A DNA stretch of 64,000 nt from Demequina zhanjiangensis (GCF_030418315.1 NZ_JAUHPV010000002.1:62001-126000), one strand, 5' to 3'; counted from the stretch's first letter, positions 44,937 through 54,135 are shown. Notes: generated from the letters alone by a model not told the origin. Made by a program: numbers and translations.

Positions 44937-44956
44937 GCGGCCGGAGCAACGGCCGC
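44937..44956 (-). terminator. Terminator after nadB
   Basis: GCGGCCG / CGGCCGC, 7 bp perfect with a 6-nt loop, 18 nt past the nadB stop codon. Confidence 0.6.
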
Positions 44957-44974
44957 TCACCGGCGAGCGAGGCG

Positions 44975-46666
44975 TCAGCCCAGGTCGAGCGGGACCTTCA
45001 TGAGCGACAGCGCGCCATCCGGGTCGAGCGACGCGGCCTGACGGACCTCCCAGCGCTCGTCCTGCTGAGGGAAGTCGGTGCGCAGGTGACCGCCGCGGGT
45101 CTCCTCGCGCGCCATCGCCGTACGCACCAGGACGGACGCAGCCTGAAGCACGTTGGTCGTCTCCCACTCGGCCACCTGCGGGGCGGGCCCCACGGCGTTG
45201 TCCGAGTGGAACTGCGCGCGCAGCCGCTCGAGCCGGATGTCGGCCCGCTCGAGCCCCACGCCGTCACGCACGGGCCCGGCGCCCTGGTGGGCGATCTTCT
45301 GGATGCGGGGACGTTGAGTCGCGGGCACGAGCGCGTTCGGGCCGAGTCGGTCGACCGGCTCGTGCTGCCGCACCACTCCGTCCGCTACGACCGCCGCGGC
45401 GTCCTTGGCGGCACGCGTCGCGAACACGAGCCCTTCAAGCAGCGAGTTGGACGCGAGACGGTTGGCCCCGTGCACGCCCGAGCAGGCGGCCTCGCCCACG
45501 GCGTACAGGCCGGGCCTGGTGGAACGGCCGCGCAGGTCGGTGAGCACGCCTCCCGAGTGGAAGTGCTGGGCGGGCGCGACGGGGATCAGGTCGGTGCCCA
45601 TGTCGATCCCACGCTCCGCGAGGCGCGCGTGGATCGTGGGGAAGCGCTGCCTCAGGAAGTCGTCGCCCAGGTGGCGGCAGTCGAGGAAGACGTTGTCCGA
45701 CTCCTCCTGCGCCATCATGCGCACGATCGCCTTGGAGACGACGTCGCGCGGGGCGAGCTCGGCGAGCTCGTGCTGGCCCACCATGAACCTGTCGCCCTCG
45801 GAGTTGAGCAGGTAGGCGCCCTCGCCGCGCACGGCCTCGGAGATGAGCGGCAGCTGGCCGAGCGCCGAGGACCCCTCCCACAGCACCGTCGGGTGGAACT
45901 GGACGAACTCGACGTCCGCGATCGCCGCACCTGCGCGCAGGGCCGCGCCCAACCCGTCGGCCGTGGCCGACGCGGGGTTCGTGGACGACTGGAACACCTG
46001 GCCGATGCCTCCGGTCGCCAGGATCACGGCCTTCGCGAGCGCGGCGCCGACGCCGTCGCGCGAGCCCTCACCGATGACGTGGAGGGTGACGCCGCAGACC
46101 GGGCCGGGGATGCCGTCGGCGTCGGGGGCGGCGGTGAGGAGGTCGACGACCATAGCGTGCTCGATGATCTCGATGCCTGGGTCGTTGCGGACCGCGTCGA
46201 GCTGGGCGATGAGCGCGCGGGAGATCTCGGCCCCGGTGGCGTCTCCGCCGGCATGCGCGATGCGGTCGCGGTGGTGGCCGCCCTCGCGGGTGAGGGTGAT
46301 GGACCCGTCGGCCTGGGTGTCGAAGTGGGCGCCGCGGCCGACGAGCTCGCGCACGCGGTCGGGGCCTTCGGTGACGAGGGCGCGGACGGCGCTGGGCGAG
46401 CAGGTGCCGACGCCTGCGACGAGGGTGTCCTGGAGGTGCTCGTCGGGGGTGTCCTCCGGGTCGAGCGCGGCGGCAATCCCTCCCTGCGCCCAGATCGTGG
46501 AGCCGGAGCTGAGCACGCCCTTCGTGACGAGGAGGACGTGGTCGACCTTCTGCCGCAGCTCGAGCGCGGCGGTGAGGCCCGCGATGCCGGAGCCCACGAC
46601 GACGACGTCGGCGTGAACTGTCCAGCCTGGCTCAGGCGCGCGCAGGCGCTGCACGAAACGGGTCAT
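44975..46666 (-). CDS. nadB: L-aspartate oxidase
   Basis: 563-residue flavoenzyme that oxidises L-aspartate to iminoaspartate for NAD synthesis. FAD site VVVGSGIAGLTAALELRQ; family motif STIWAQGGIAAAL; active region HTHREGGHHRDRIAHAGGDATG in variant form (ITLTREGGHHRDR); second FAD signature HFHSGGVLTDLRGRST and ANRLASNSLLEGLVFA. The C-terminal helical domain ends normally. The ATG at 46666 follows a TAGTCT box by 7 nt. It also lies 21 bp after panD in the same direction, so operon read-through is likely. Confidence 0.96.
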   Translation of the reverse strand: MTRFVQRLRAPEPGWTVHADVVVVGSGIAGLTAALELRQKVDHVLLVTKGVLSSGSTIWAQGGIAAALDPEDTPDEHLQDTLVAGVGTCSPSAVRALVTEGPDRVRELVGRGAHFDTQADGSITLTREGGHHRDRIAHAGGDATGAEISRALIAQLDAVRNDPGIEIIEHAMVVDLLTAAPDADGIPGPVCGVTLHVIGEGSRDGVGAALAKAVILATGGIGQVFQSSTNPASATADGLGAALRAGAAIADVEFVQFHPTVLWEGSSALGQLPLISEAVRGEGAYLLNSEGDRFMVGQHELAELAPRDVVSKAIVRMMAQEESDNVFLDCRHLGDDFLRQRFPTIHARLAERGIDMGTDLIPVAPAQHFHSGGVLTDLRGRSTRPGLYAVGEAACSGVHGANRLASNSLLEGLVFATRAAKDAAAVVADGVVRQHEPVDRLGPNALVPATQRPRIQKIAHQGAGPVRDGVGLERADIRLERLRAQFHSDNAVGPAPQVAEWETTNVLQAASVLVRTAMAREETRGGHLRTDFPQQDERWEVRQAASLDPDGALSLMKVPLDLG

Positions 46667-46673
46667 GAGCCAC

Positions 46674-46679
46674 AGACTA
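46674..46679 (-). promoter_or_regulatory. Putative leaderless -10 box (nadB)
   Basis: Minus-strand TAGTCT ends 7 nt before the ATG at 46666. It falls in the panD-nadB gap. Confidence 0.4.
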
Positions 46680-46687
46680 TGCCCGCG

Positions 46688-47170
46688 CTAGGCGTCCTCC
46701 GTACCGCGGTGGTACGCGTCCCAGCCGTCGGTGTGGAAGGCGTGGGTGCTGAGCCCGGACGGCTCGAGGCCGGACCCGTCGGGCACGAGCCCGGGTTCGT
46801 CGGACAGCTCGACGATGCGGTTGTCCTGGTCGACGAACACGACGTGCGGCTCGTAGGTGCGGGCGTCGGCGTCGGACAGCATGCCGTAGCCGATGATGAT
46901 GACGGTGTCGCCGGGCTGCACGAGGTGGGCGGCGGCACCGTTGATGCAGATCTGCCCTGAGCCGGACTGGCCGGGGATGGCATAGGTGGTGAGGCGTGCG
47001 CCGTTGGTGACGTCCACGACGTCCACCTGCTGGCCGGGCAGCACGTCAGCGGCCTCCATGAGGTTCGCGTCGATGGTGATCGAGCCGACGTAGTGGAGGT
47101 CGGCCTGGGTGACGGTGGCGCGGTGGATCTTGGAGATCATCATGGGGCGCTGGAGCGAGGTGACGCTCAT
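46688..47170 (-). CDS. panD: Aspartate 1-decarboxylase proenzyme
   Basis: 160 residues. Pyruvoyl enzyme that makes beta-alanine for pantothenate. Self-cleavage is expected at Gly29-Ser30 in [11 protein letters not shown], giving the pyruvoyl group on Ser30. [23 protein letters not shown] and [11 protein letters not shown] are family motifs. It is longer than the usual 115-140 residues because of a C-terminal tail after residue 125. The ATG at 47170 is chosen for GGAAGGA about 9 nt upstream. It follows panC by 35 bp and precedes nadB, so two aspartate-using enzymes are made together. Confidence 0.95.
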   Translation of the reverse strand: MSVTSLQRPMMISKIHRATVTQADLHYVGSITIDANLMEAADVLPGQQVDVVDVTNGARLTTYAIPGQSGSGQICINGAAAHLVQPGDTVIIIGYGMLSDADARTYEPHVVFVDQDNRIVELSDEPGLVPDGSGLEPSGLSTHAFHTDGWDAYHRGTEDA

Positions 47171-47205
47171 GGTCGGGTCCTTCCTTGGGTCGTGGGGCGG
47201 CCCGG

Positions 47206-48060
47206 TCAGCGCAGGCGGGTGACCACGTTGTCGATCAGTCGGGTGTCGCCGACGGTGGCGGCCACGGCGATCACCACGTCGCCTCGATGGTCGTCGCCGA
47301 CGGGGTGGGCGTCGGCGGGGTCGAGCGCGGCGAGGTAGTCGACGTCGAGGCCCGGGGTGGAGTCGAGGATGGCCTGTCCGGCGGCGACCGCGGCGGAGGC
47401 GACTGCTCCGGTCTCAGCGGCGTCGCGGGCGGCGTTGAGGGCGCGGGACAGCGAGAGGGCGCGCGCACGCTCGTCTTCGCTGAGCCTGATGTTGCGCGAG
47501 CTGAGGGCGAGCCCGTCGCCGTCGCGCACGGTCGGCACCGACGTGATCTGCACGGGCAGGTCCAGGTCGCGCGCCATGGCGCGGATCGCGATGAGCTGCT
47601 GGGCGTCCTTCTGGCCGAAGAAGGCGACGTGGGGCTGGACCAGGTGCATGAGCTTGAGGACGACGGTGAGCATGCCGTCGAAGTGGCCGGGCCTGTGTGC
47701 GCCTTCGAGGATGTCACCGATCTCGCCTGCGCTGACCGTGACGGCGGGATCGCCGTGCGGGTACATGGTGGTCAGGTCGGGGGCGAAGAGGACGTCGACG
47801 CCGGCCTGCTCGAGCAGCGCGGCGTCGGCCTCGAGCGTGCGGGGGTAGCTCTCCAGGTCCCCAGGGTCGTTGAACTGGAGGGGGTTGACGAAGATCGTGA
47901 CGACCACCTGGTCGGCGGCCACGCGTGCGGAGCGCACGAGCGCAAGGTGGCCGGCGTGGAGGGCACCCATGGTCATGACGACCGCACGCCTGCCGGGCGC
48001 GTCGCCGCGGCGGGGCGGCTCTAGCTCCCTCAGCTCGGCGGGGGTGGTGATGATCCTCAT
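47206..48060 (-). CDS. panC: Pantothenate synthetase
   Basis: 284-residue ATP-dependent ligase that joins pantoate and beta-alanine. The HIGH-like motif is [49 protein letters not shown] and [15 protein letters not shown] (KMSKS-like) follow. Its ATG overlaps the stop of the DUF2520 gene as ATGA, so translation is coupled. panB is not in the window. Confidence 0.97.
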   Translation of the reverse strand: MRIITTPAELRELEPPRRGDAPGRRAVVMTMGALHAGHLALVRSARVAADQVVVTIFVNPLQFNDPGDLESYPRTLEADAALLEQAGVDVLFAPDLTTMYPHGDPAVTVSAGEIGDILEGAHRPGHFDGMLTVVLKLMHLVQPHVAFFGQKDAQQLIAIRAMARDLDLPVQITSVPTVRDGDGLALSSRNIRLSEDERARALSLSRALNAARDAAETGAVASAAVAAGQAILDSTPGLDVDYLAALDPADAHPVGDDHRGDVVIAVAATVGDTRLIDNVVTRLR

Positions 48061-49001
48061 CGGTCCTCCAGGTCGGGGCCCTGCGCGGCGGGGCCGTAGA
48101 GGTCACCGGGCTCGAGCCCGAGCGCGGCGATCACCCCCGCGTAGCCGTCCGCGCCGAGCCGTCCGCCGGAGAACGCCAGGTCGGCGGTCGCACGGGCCAT
48201 CGCACGGTAGGCGGCGAGCGTCTCGGGGCTTCCCGAGAGCGCCGCGAGGTGCGCTGCCACGGTACCGGAGTCGCCGCGGACCACGGGACCGGTCAGGGTG
48301 GTGACCGCCCCTGGGGCGTCGCTGAGCGCGCCGTCGACGGAGGCGTGCGTGAGCGGTCCGAGGACGCGGCCGGGCTCGTCGACGCCGATCCTGGCGAGCG
48401 TGGCGCTGGCCTGGGTGACGGCGGTGACCACGTGGTTCGCGCCGTGGACGAGCGCCGCGTGATACGCCGCACGGTCCTGTTCGGCGACGACGACGGGCTC
48501 GCCTCCCATCTCGACGACGAGGGCTTGGGCGATGGGCAGCACGGGCGCCGAGGCGGTGACGGCGAAGGCGGCATCGCGCAGGCGGGCGCGGTCCATGCTG
48601 GTGCCGGTGAACGTCATCGCGGGGTGGATGGCGAGGGGGATCGCTCCGGCGGACTGGGCGTCTGCGAGGACGCCGGTGCCATAGCGGCCCGCGCAGTGGA
48701 CGACGAGCTGGCCGGGCTTCCATGCGCCGAGGGTGGCGAGTCCGGCGACGAGGGACTCGAGGGAGTCATCGGGCACCGTGAGGAGGACGAGGTCGCTCGC
48801 GCTGACCACGGCGTCGGGGTCGAGCCGGGGCACTCCTGGCAGGAGTGTGTCGATGCGGTCGACGGAGGCGGCGGAGGAGCCGGAGGCTCCCACGACCTCG
48901 TGGCCGGCCTCGCGCAGCAGCGAGCCGAGGACCGCGCCGACGCGTCCGGCACCGACGACCCCGACCGCGAGGCGGCCGGGACGCTGGGACGGGTCAGACA
49001 T
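48057..49001 (-). CDS. Rossmann-fold/DUF2520 protein (ProC/PanE-like)
   Basis: 314 residues. An N-terminal NAD(P)-binding fold (VGVVGAGRVGAVLGSLLREAGHEVVG) is followed by a DUF2520 all-helical C-terminal domain (about 150-290). The layout resembles ketopantoate or pyrroline-carboxylate reductases. Its fixed place directly upstream of panC makes a role as ketopantoate reductase attractive but unproven. The ATG at 49001 is chosen because the Rossmann motif starts just after it. It overlaps the upstream PH-domain gene by 8 bp and panC by 4 bp. Confidence 0.85.
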   Translation of the reverse strand: MSDPSQRPGRLAVGVVGAGRVGAVLGSLLREAGHEVVGASGSSAASVDRIDTLLPGVPRLDPDAVVSASDLVLLTVPDDSLESLVAGLATLGAWKPGQLVVHCAGRYGTGVLADAQSAGAIPLAIHPAMTFTGTSMDRARLRDAAFAVTASAPVLPIAQALVVEMGGEPVVVAEQDRAAYHAALVHGANHVVTAVTQASATLARIGVDEPGRVLGPLTHASVDGALSDAPGAVTTLTGPVVRGDSGTVAAHLAALSGSPETLAAYRAMARATADLAFSGGRLGADGYAGVIAALGLEPGDLYGPAAQGPDLEDR

Positions 49002-50727
49002 CGCGGCGCTCCGGCGGGGTGGGGCTGTGCGGTGCCTGCTCGACGCGGTCCGCGGTCGCGGTCGACCCGTCGGTTGGGACGGGCGCTCCCGGTGCGTCGG
49101 CTGGGAGGGGCGCGCGCGGTGCGTCGGCCGGCAGGAGCGTCGGCGCGACGTCGGACTCCGGTGCTGCGGTGATGTCGTCGGAGGCGAGCACGTCGTCGAT
49201 CGCGGGGGCGACGGCGGCAAGCCACTGCTCGGGCGTCTGCTTCCGACGGCCCTCGCGGGCGCGGATCGCCTGCTCCTCGATCAGCCGGAACGCGTCCTCG
49301 ACGGCGAGGTGGTGGGCGGCGGGCATCACGGGTCCGGGCGTGGAGTGGATGATGACCGACGCGACGCCGGCCGCGCGCTCGAGCGGCCCCTGGCTGAGGC
49401 CGAGCGACTGGGTGCGCTCGTGCGGCACGATCGACAGCTCGCGCACGAGCGCGCCCTCGCGGATGAGGAGCGCGGTCTCGGTGGCGCGCACGCCGCGGTT
49501 CTTCCACTGCATCGGGTCGAACCAGCGTGCGGAGCGGGGTGAGGCGACGAAGCCTCCGTCGGCGCCCCTTCCGGACATGGCGCGGGAGATGGTGCCCTCG
49601 GGGTCAGGGTCGCCCAGGTCGGGGAGGACGAGCCACAGGGCGGCGAGCGCGTCGGCCCTGGTGCCGACCGGCAGGAGCGTGGAGACGGCGGTCTCCCCTG
49701 CCTGGTAGCCAGCGACATTGATGGTGATGCGCCACCAGTCGCGTCCGCGCCACAGGAGAGGCTGACGGAGCTTGACGGCCTGGACGCGGCCGGGCGGCAC
49801 GGTCTGGCGGCGTGTCTCGAGCATGCCGTGGCGCAGTCGGACGCCGTCGGCCGAGATGCCGGCGACGAAGCCGAAGCCTCCGGTGAGCCTCGTCCAGACG
49901 TAGCCGACGATCGCGAAAACGAGAGGGAGGAAGCCTGCGATCGACCCGCCGATGATGCCGAGCAGCGCGGTCTCGACCTCAGAGCTGACCGCCAGGATCA
50001 CGACCAGGCCGGCGAGCGGGAGGCCCACGAGCCACAGGAAGGGCCCCGACAGCGCGATCGAGGCGACCAGCCTGCCGAGCGGGACCGACAGGACGTCGCG
50101 CTCCTCGGCGGCGGCGATGGCGGGCACGGCCTGCTCGTCGGGGCGGAGGACGTCGCGCAGGCTCGGTTCCTGTGCGGACCCGGCCGACGGCGCCTCACCT
50201 TCCGCTGCGGCAGGACGGCCGGTCTTGAGTCCCGCGGCAAGCACCATGATCTCGTTGCGGAGCGCCTCGGCGTCTCCGAGCCGGAGGTACTCGAGCGCGA
50301 CGGTCGACCCTTCGCCGCCTGCGACCTCGATGCGGACGGACGCGAACCGGAAGATGCGTGCCAGGAGCGGCTGCACCACGTCGACGGCCTGAAGCCGGTC
50401 GAGACGGGCCTGCTTGTTCTGACGGAACAGGATGCCCTTGCGGAGCTCGACCGAGTCGTCGGTGATGCGGAACGTGGTCATGCGCCACGCGAGGTAGCCA
50501 CCCGCGACCACGAACAGGGCGATCACCAGTCCGATGATCGCGAGCGTGATGATCGCCGGATGCCAGGTGCCCTCGGCAGCCTCGCCGGCACCGCCCGCCC
50601 ACTCGGGGGCGTTGTTGAAGAACCAGTACGCGCCGATCGCACCGAAGACCGACCACGCGCCCAGGAAGGGCGAGACGGGATGGAGGCGCGTCCACTCGCG
50701 GGGCGCCTGGTAGACGGTCGGAGTCAC
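48994..50727 (-). CDS. Bacterial PH-domain (bPH_2/DUF304) membrane protein, large
   Basis: 577 residues. Paired membrane hairpins alternate with two or three bPH_2 domains (TTFRITDDSVELRKGILFRQNKQARLDRLQAVDVVQPLLARIF; LRHGMLETRRQTVPPGRVQAVKLRQPLLWR; LLIREGALVRELSIVPHERTQSLGLSQGPLERAAG). The last domain is followed by a disordered Pro/Ala/Asp tail. This is the YdbT-like arrangement, found with a small bPH partner. The function is unknown, probably membrane stress or lipid-related. The GTG at 50727 is chosen because GTGA overlaps the stop of the small bPH gene. Confidence 0.88.
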   Translation of the reverse strand: MTPTVYQAPREWTRLHPVSPFLGAWSVFGAIGAYWFFNNAPEWAGGAGEAAEGTWHPAIITLAIIGLVIALFVVAGGYLAWRMTTFRITDDSVELRKGILFRQNKQARLDRLQAVDVVQPLLARIFRFASVRIEVAGGEGSTVALEYLRLGDAEALRNEIMVLAAGLKTGRPAAAEGEAPSAGSAQEPSLRDVLRPDEQAVPAIAAAEERDVLSVPLGRLVASIALSGPFLWLVGLPLAGLVVILAVSSEVETALLGIIGGSIAGFLPLVFAIVGYVWTRLTGGFGFVAGISADGVRLRHGMLETRRQTVPPGRVQAVKLRQPLLWRGRDWWRITINVAGYQAGETAVSTLLPVGTRADALAALWLVLPDLGDPDPEGTISRAMSGRGADGGFVASPRSARWFDPMQWKNRGVRATETALLIREGALVRELSIVPHERTQSLGLSQGPLERAAGVASVIIHSTPGPVMPAAHHLAVEDAFRLIEEQAIRAREGRRKQTPEQWLAAVAPAIDDVLASDDITAAPESDVAPTLLPADAPRAPLPADAPGAPVPTDGSTATADRVEQAPHSPTPPERRDV

Positions 50728-51203
50728 AGTCCCGCCAGGGTCGCCTCGCCGCGTGCCGTGAGGCGGTCCCTCAGGCGGGCGGCCTCGTCGGTGGGCACGC
50801 CGGCGATCGACGCGTCGGTGCCGGGAGCGGCGGTGTGGAGCTGGACGCGGGCGATGCCGAACGCGCGCGCCAGCGGCCCGGCCTCGACCTCGACGAACTG
50901 CATGCGGCCGTAGGGCACCACGGTGACGCGCTTGAACATGCGGCCGCGCTTGACCAGCAGGTCGTCCTCCCGCTCGGCCCACGCGTGGGCGCCCACCTGG
51001 CGCACCACGATCCAGCTGGTCCAGAGCAGGATGATCGCGACGGCTGCGGGCGCGAGCCATACGAGCCCGCCGAACATGACGGCGGGGACGGCGGTGGCCA
51101 CGAGAAGCAGGAGCAGCGGGATGCCGAAGCTCAGCAGCCGGGCAGGGATGAGACGCCTGTCCACGTAGGTCCAGGAGGCGCCTTCGGGCTCGAACCAGGT
51201 CAT
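50724..51203 (-). CDS. Bacterial PH-domain (bPH_2) membrane protein, small
   Basis: 159 residues: two membrane segments (about 22-43 and 47-67) and one bPH_2 domain (DLLVKRGRMFKRVTVVPYGRMQFVEVEAGPLARAFGIARVQLHTAAPG). This is the YdbS-like partner of the large protein encoded next. The two overlap as GTGA. A CAGACT box 7 nt before the ATG suggests a leaderless transcript starting the bPH-DUF2520-panC-panD-nadB run. Confidence 0.88.
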   Translation of the reverse strand: MTWFEPEGASWTYVDRRLIPARLLSFGIPLLLLLVATAVPAVMFGGLVWLAPAAVAIILLWTSWIVVRQVGAHAWAEREDDLLVKRGRMFKRVTVVPYGRMQFVEVEAGPLARAFGIARVQLHTAAPGTDASIAGVPTDEAARLRDRLTARGEATLAGL

Positions 51204-51210
51204 GGGGTCC

Positions 51211-51216
51211 AGTCTG
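51211..51216 (-). promoter_or_regulatory. Putative leaderless -10 box (small bPH gene)
   Basis: Minus-strand CAGACT ends 7 nt before the ATG at 51203. Confidence 0.35.
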
Positions 51217-51333
51217 CCAAAGGCGACGACGCCCGTGCGTCGCCCTCAGGGATGATCGGCGCCCTCAGGGTCCGGGGCAATGGCCGACGCGCGGCTCACG
51301 CAGGTGCGGAGCCAACCCGCGACGCGCGTCGTG

Positions 51334-51825
51334 TCACGCAGGTGCGGGGCCGGCGCCGCCGGGGACGCTGACTCCGTGATGCTCGTCGTCGTCCTCGTCG
51401 ATCCGGCACCAGCGCTCGGCGACGACGCCCGCAACGAGCATCGCGATCGACGCGCCCGCGGCGATCATCGCCTGGATGGCGATCGCGCGACGCGGCGCGT
51501 GGTCCCAGTACGCGAGCAGGCCCAGCACGTAGCCGCCCATCGCGCCTCCGAGCACGGCACCGCTGTAGGCGCACGCCTGCGCGAAGGCCGCCGTGCGGAC
51601 CGCCTTCATCGAGTCGATCGGCCCGCGATCACCTTTCCGGTATCCGCGCACCGTCCACCCCCACGCGATCGCGATGCCGCCCGCGATGAGGCAGCCGATC
51701 GGGAGCGATACGGGCACCGCGAACGGAGGGTTGCCCCGGCCCAGCAGCAGAGCGGCGAGGGCCCAGGCGAGCAACAGGGTGGGCACGCCCCAGAGTGCGA
51801 GGCGCCGCCAGGTCAGCAGTGTCAC
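51334..51825 (-). CDS. DUF3180 membrane protein
   Basis: 163 residues with four membrane segments (about 9-27, 37-55, 78-103 and 113-135) and a short acidic tail. It matches DUF3180 in length and in position after folK, as in many actinobacteria. The function is unknown. The GTG at 51825 is chosen because it lies one base after the folBK stop and the hydrophobic core begins there. Confidence 0.85.
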   Translation of the reverse strand: MTLLTWRRLALWGVPTLLLAWALAALLLGRGNPPFAVPVSLPIGCLIAGGIAIAWGWTVRGYRKGDRGPIDSMKAVRTAAFAQACAYSGAVLGGAMGGYVLGLLAYWDHAPRRAIAIQAMIAAGASIAMLVAGVVAERWCRIDEDDDEHHGVSVPGGAGPAPA

Positions 51826-51826
51826 G

Positions 51827-53152
51827 TCAGGGGCGCGGCGCCTCGCCCTCCCACGGCGTGGACGACGACGGCGCACCTCCCTCCGCGTACGGGGTGGGGT
51901 CGTTGAACTGAGGGGTGGGCGCGGACTGCGCCGGCGTCACGGCCGACGGTGCGCTCGGCTCCGCGTCCTCGGGGACGAATGCCGTGGTGGCGGGGTCGAG
52001 CGCCGGGTCCACCTCTTGAGCCTCGCTCTGCGGGATCTCGGGCTGCATCGCGCCTGACTCCGGGGCCTCGGGCTGCACGTCCTGCGGCTCGATCTCCTGC
52101 GGCTGGACGTCCTGGGGTGCGGCCGCCTGGCCCGTCTGAGGCTGCGCGACGATCTGCACGCCCGAGGTGTCGACGGTCGTGACCAGGTCCCCGACCCTGC
52201 CGCCGCCCTCGCCGGGAAGCACCGCGTCGGCGTCGAAGGCGGCCCACGGCACGAGCACGAAGCCACGCTCCTTGGCGCGCGGGTGAGGCAGCTGGATGTC
52301 CTCCGCCTCGGCCACGAGACCGTCGAAGTCGATGATGTCGATGTCGAGCGTCCGCGGGCCGTTGGCCACGCTGCGCTCCCTGCCGTAGACCATCTCGATT
52401 CCCTGGCAGGCGGCGAGCAGGAGGCGCGGGGACAGCGTCGTCTCGATCGTGATCACGGCGTTGAGGTAGTCAGGCTGCGGCGGTCCGCCCACGGGCGTGG
52501 ACTGGACCAGCGGGGACGCGGCGGTGACGGTGATGCCGTTGATGCGGTGCAGGTCGCCGACGGCGTTCGAGAGGTTCTGCGCCATGTCGCCCAGGTTCGC
52601 GCCGAGCGCCAGGACCGCCTTGACGGGCCTGCCGGGCGCCGCGTCGAACGCGTCGCCGGTGGGGCGCGCGCCTCCAGGGGACATGGGGTCGTCGGGCATC
52701 CCGGCCGACGAGCCGATCCGCTTGTCCGCCCACAGCCCACCGGTGCGCAGGTCGCGACGGATCCGCACCGTCACGTCCGCGAACTCGACGTGGAGTGGCG
52801 CCTGCGGCTTGTGGACCACGACGTCGACGCAGTAGACGCCCTCCATGTCCAGCACCGCGAGCGCGATGTGCTCCGCGACGGTCTCGATCAGGTTGGCGGG
52901 GTCGCCCGCGAGGATCTCGGCGGCCACGTCGGCCACGTTCGAGTAGTTGAGGGTGCGCGTCAGATCATCCGAGCCTGCGGCGGCGCGCGTGGAGACGTGG
53001 GCGACCACGTCGGCGTAGAAGAGCTGGCCCGTGGTCCGCTCGTTCGCGTTGACACCGTGGAAGCCGGTCACGCGGATACCGTGCACCGCGATCTGATCCA
53101 GCTCGACGCCGTCCTTGACGTAAGGGGTCGCATCCATCGTCATACCCTTCAT
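51827..53152 (-). CDS. folBK: FolB-FolK fusion: dihydroneopterin aldolase / HPPK
   Basis: 441 residues. FolB (about 15-135: DQIAVHGIRVTGFHGVNANER, VETVAEHIALAVL) makes 6-hydroxymethyl-dihydropterin. A linker of about 50 residues follows. FolK (about 180-335: VLALGANLGDMAQNLSNAV, GPRTLDIDIIDFDG, LPHPRAKERGFVLVPWA) pyrophosphorylates it. A disordered Gln/Glu/Pro-rich tail of about 100 residues ends the protein. The two domains catalyse successive steps, so the fusion would pass the intermediate directly. The ATG at 53152 overlaps the folP stop (ATGA); ATGs at 53143 and 53137 are alternatives. Confidence 0.95.
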   Translation of the reverse strand: MKGMTMDATPYVKDGVELDQIAVHGIRVTGFHGVNANERTTGQLFYADVVAHVSTRAAAGSDDLTRTLNYSNVADVAAEILAGDPANLIETVAEHIALAVLDMEGVYCVDVVVHKPQAPLHVEFADVTVRIRRDLRTGGLWADKRIGSSAGMPDDPMSPGGARPTGDAFDAAPGRPVKAVLALGANLGDMAQNLSNAVGDLHRINGITVTAASPLVQSTPVGGPPQPDYLNAVITIETTLSPRLLLAACQGIEMVYGRERSVANGPRTLDIDIIDFDGLVAEAEDIQLPHPRAKERGFVLVPWAAFDADAVLPGEGGGRVGDLVTTVDTSGVQIVAQPQTGQAAAPQDVQPQEIEPQDVQPEAPESGAMQPEIPQSEAQEVDPALDPATTAFVPEDAEPSAPSAVTPAQSAPTPQFNDPTPYAEGGAPSSSTPWEGEAPRP

Positions 53153-54117
53153 CGTGCCGTGTACCCGGCCTTTGTCAACGCGGACACGACGGAGATCGCG
53201 TCGCGCGCGGCGGCGGCCTCGTGGACCCTCACCGCCCACACGCCCTCGAGCGCGCACACTGTGGTGACCGCGGTGGTCGCGGCCTCACGGTTCGCCGGGT
53301 CGGCGCCGTCTCCCCCGCCCGACGCGATGGCGGCCCCCAGGAACCGCTTGCGTGAGGCCCCGATGAGGACGCGGTGACCGGCCGACCATTCGCGCCAGCG
53401 CGCGATCAACGGCCAGTTCGACTCGGCGACCTTCGCGAAGCCCAGGCCCGGGTCCAGGATGATCCGCTCCGGGGCGACTCCCGCGTCGGTGAGCGCGCCG
53501 ATGCGCGCGTCGAGCTCGGTGGCCACCTCGGCCACCACGTCGGCGTAGCGGTCCGCTGAGTCCATCTCGGTGGAGTGGGCGCGCCAGTGCATCGCCACGT
53601 AGTCGCAGTCGAGCTCGGCGACCGTGGCGGCCATGCTTTCGTCCGCGAGGCCGCCTGAGACGTCGTTCACGAGCGTCGCTCCCGCCTCGACCGCCGCGCG
53701 GGCCGTCTCAGCATGCATCGTGTCGATGCTCACGCTGACGCCCTCGGCCGCGAGCGCCTTCACGACGGGGATGACCCGCGCCTGCTCCTCGCGCGGCTCC
53801 ACGCGGGCCGCCCCCGGACGGGTCGACTCTCCCCCGACGTCGACGAGCGTCGCGCCGTCGTCCCTCAAGGCGAGTCCGCGGGCGATCGCCGCGTCGACGG
53901 TGTCCCAGCGTCCACCGTCGGAGAACGAGTCAGGGGTGACGTTCAGGACCCCCATCACGAGCGTCGGTCCTGAGGTGCTACGGCCGGCGCCGCTGCTGGC
54001 GTCGGCCCTCTCGCCCCGGGACGCGGGTCGCTCAGCGTCGCCGGTCCCCCGCGCGGGTCGCTCAGCGTCGGTCTGCACCGGTTCGACGCCCGTTCCGGGT
54101 CGCTCAGCGTCGCTCAC
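53149..54117 (-). CDS. folP: Dihydropteroate synthase
   Basis: 322 residues. Condenses the FolK product with p-aminobenzoate. TIM-barrel signatures: VMGVLNVTPDSFSDGGRW, LVDVGGESTRPGA, VSIDTMHAETARAAV, LVNDVSGG, LDPGLGFAKVAESNWPLI, IGASRKRFLG and VRVHEAAAARDAI. An extra N-terminus of about 50 residues contains three DAERP units and is probably disordered. A start just before GPTLVMGVLNVTP would give the usual family length. It lies 18 bp after folE and overlaps folBK. Confidence 0.96.
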   Translation of the reverse strand: MSDAERPGTGVEPVQTDAERPARGTGDAERPASRGERADASSGAGRSTSGPTLVMGVLNVTPDSFSDGGRWDTVDAAIARGLALRDDGATLVDVGGESTRPGAARVEPREEQARVIPVVKALAAEGVSVSIDTMHAETARAAVEAGATLVNDVSGGLADESMAATVAELDCDYVAMHWRAHSTEMDSADRYADVVAEVATELDARIGALTDAGVAPERIILDPGLGFAKVAESNWPLIARWREWSAGHRVLIGASRKRFLGAAIASGGGDGADPANREAATTAVTTVCALEGVWAVRVHEAAAARDAISVVSALTKAGYTAR

Positions 54118-54135
54118 GGCCGTGTCACCACCCCG

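Larger units (their letters stand above)
44427..44974. other. 548-bp intergenic region between convergent genes
   Basis: No supported gene. It contains a large compound hairpin (44646-44708), palindromic element copy B (44831-44929) and the nadB terminator (44937-44956). The first 200 bp are G/C-rich with no recognised structure. Confidence 0.85.

Noticed and set aside
42660-45167. Long overlapping frames on both strands at the CoA-disulfide reductase
   Set aside because: Arg/Pro/His-rich shadows that read through element copy B; only the 42744-44426 frame has motifs.
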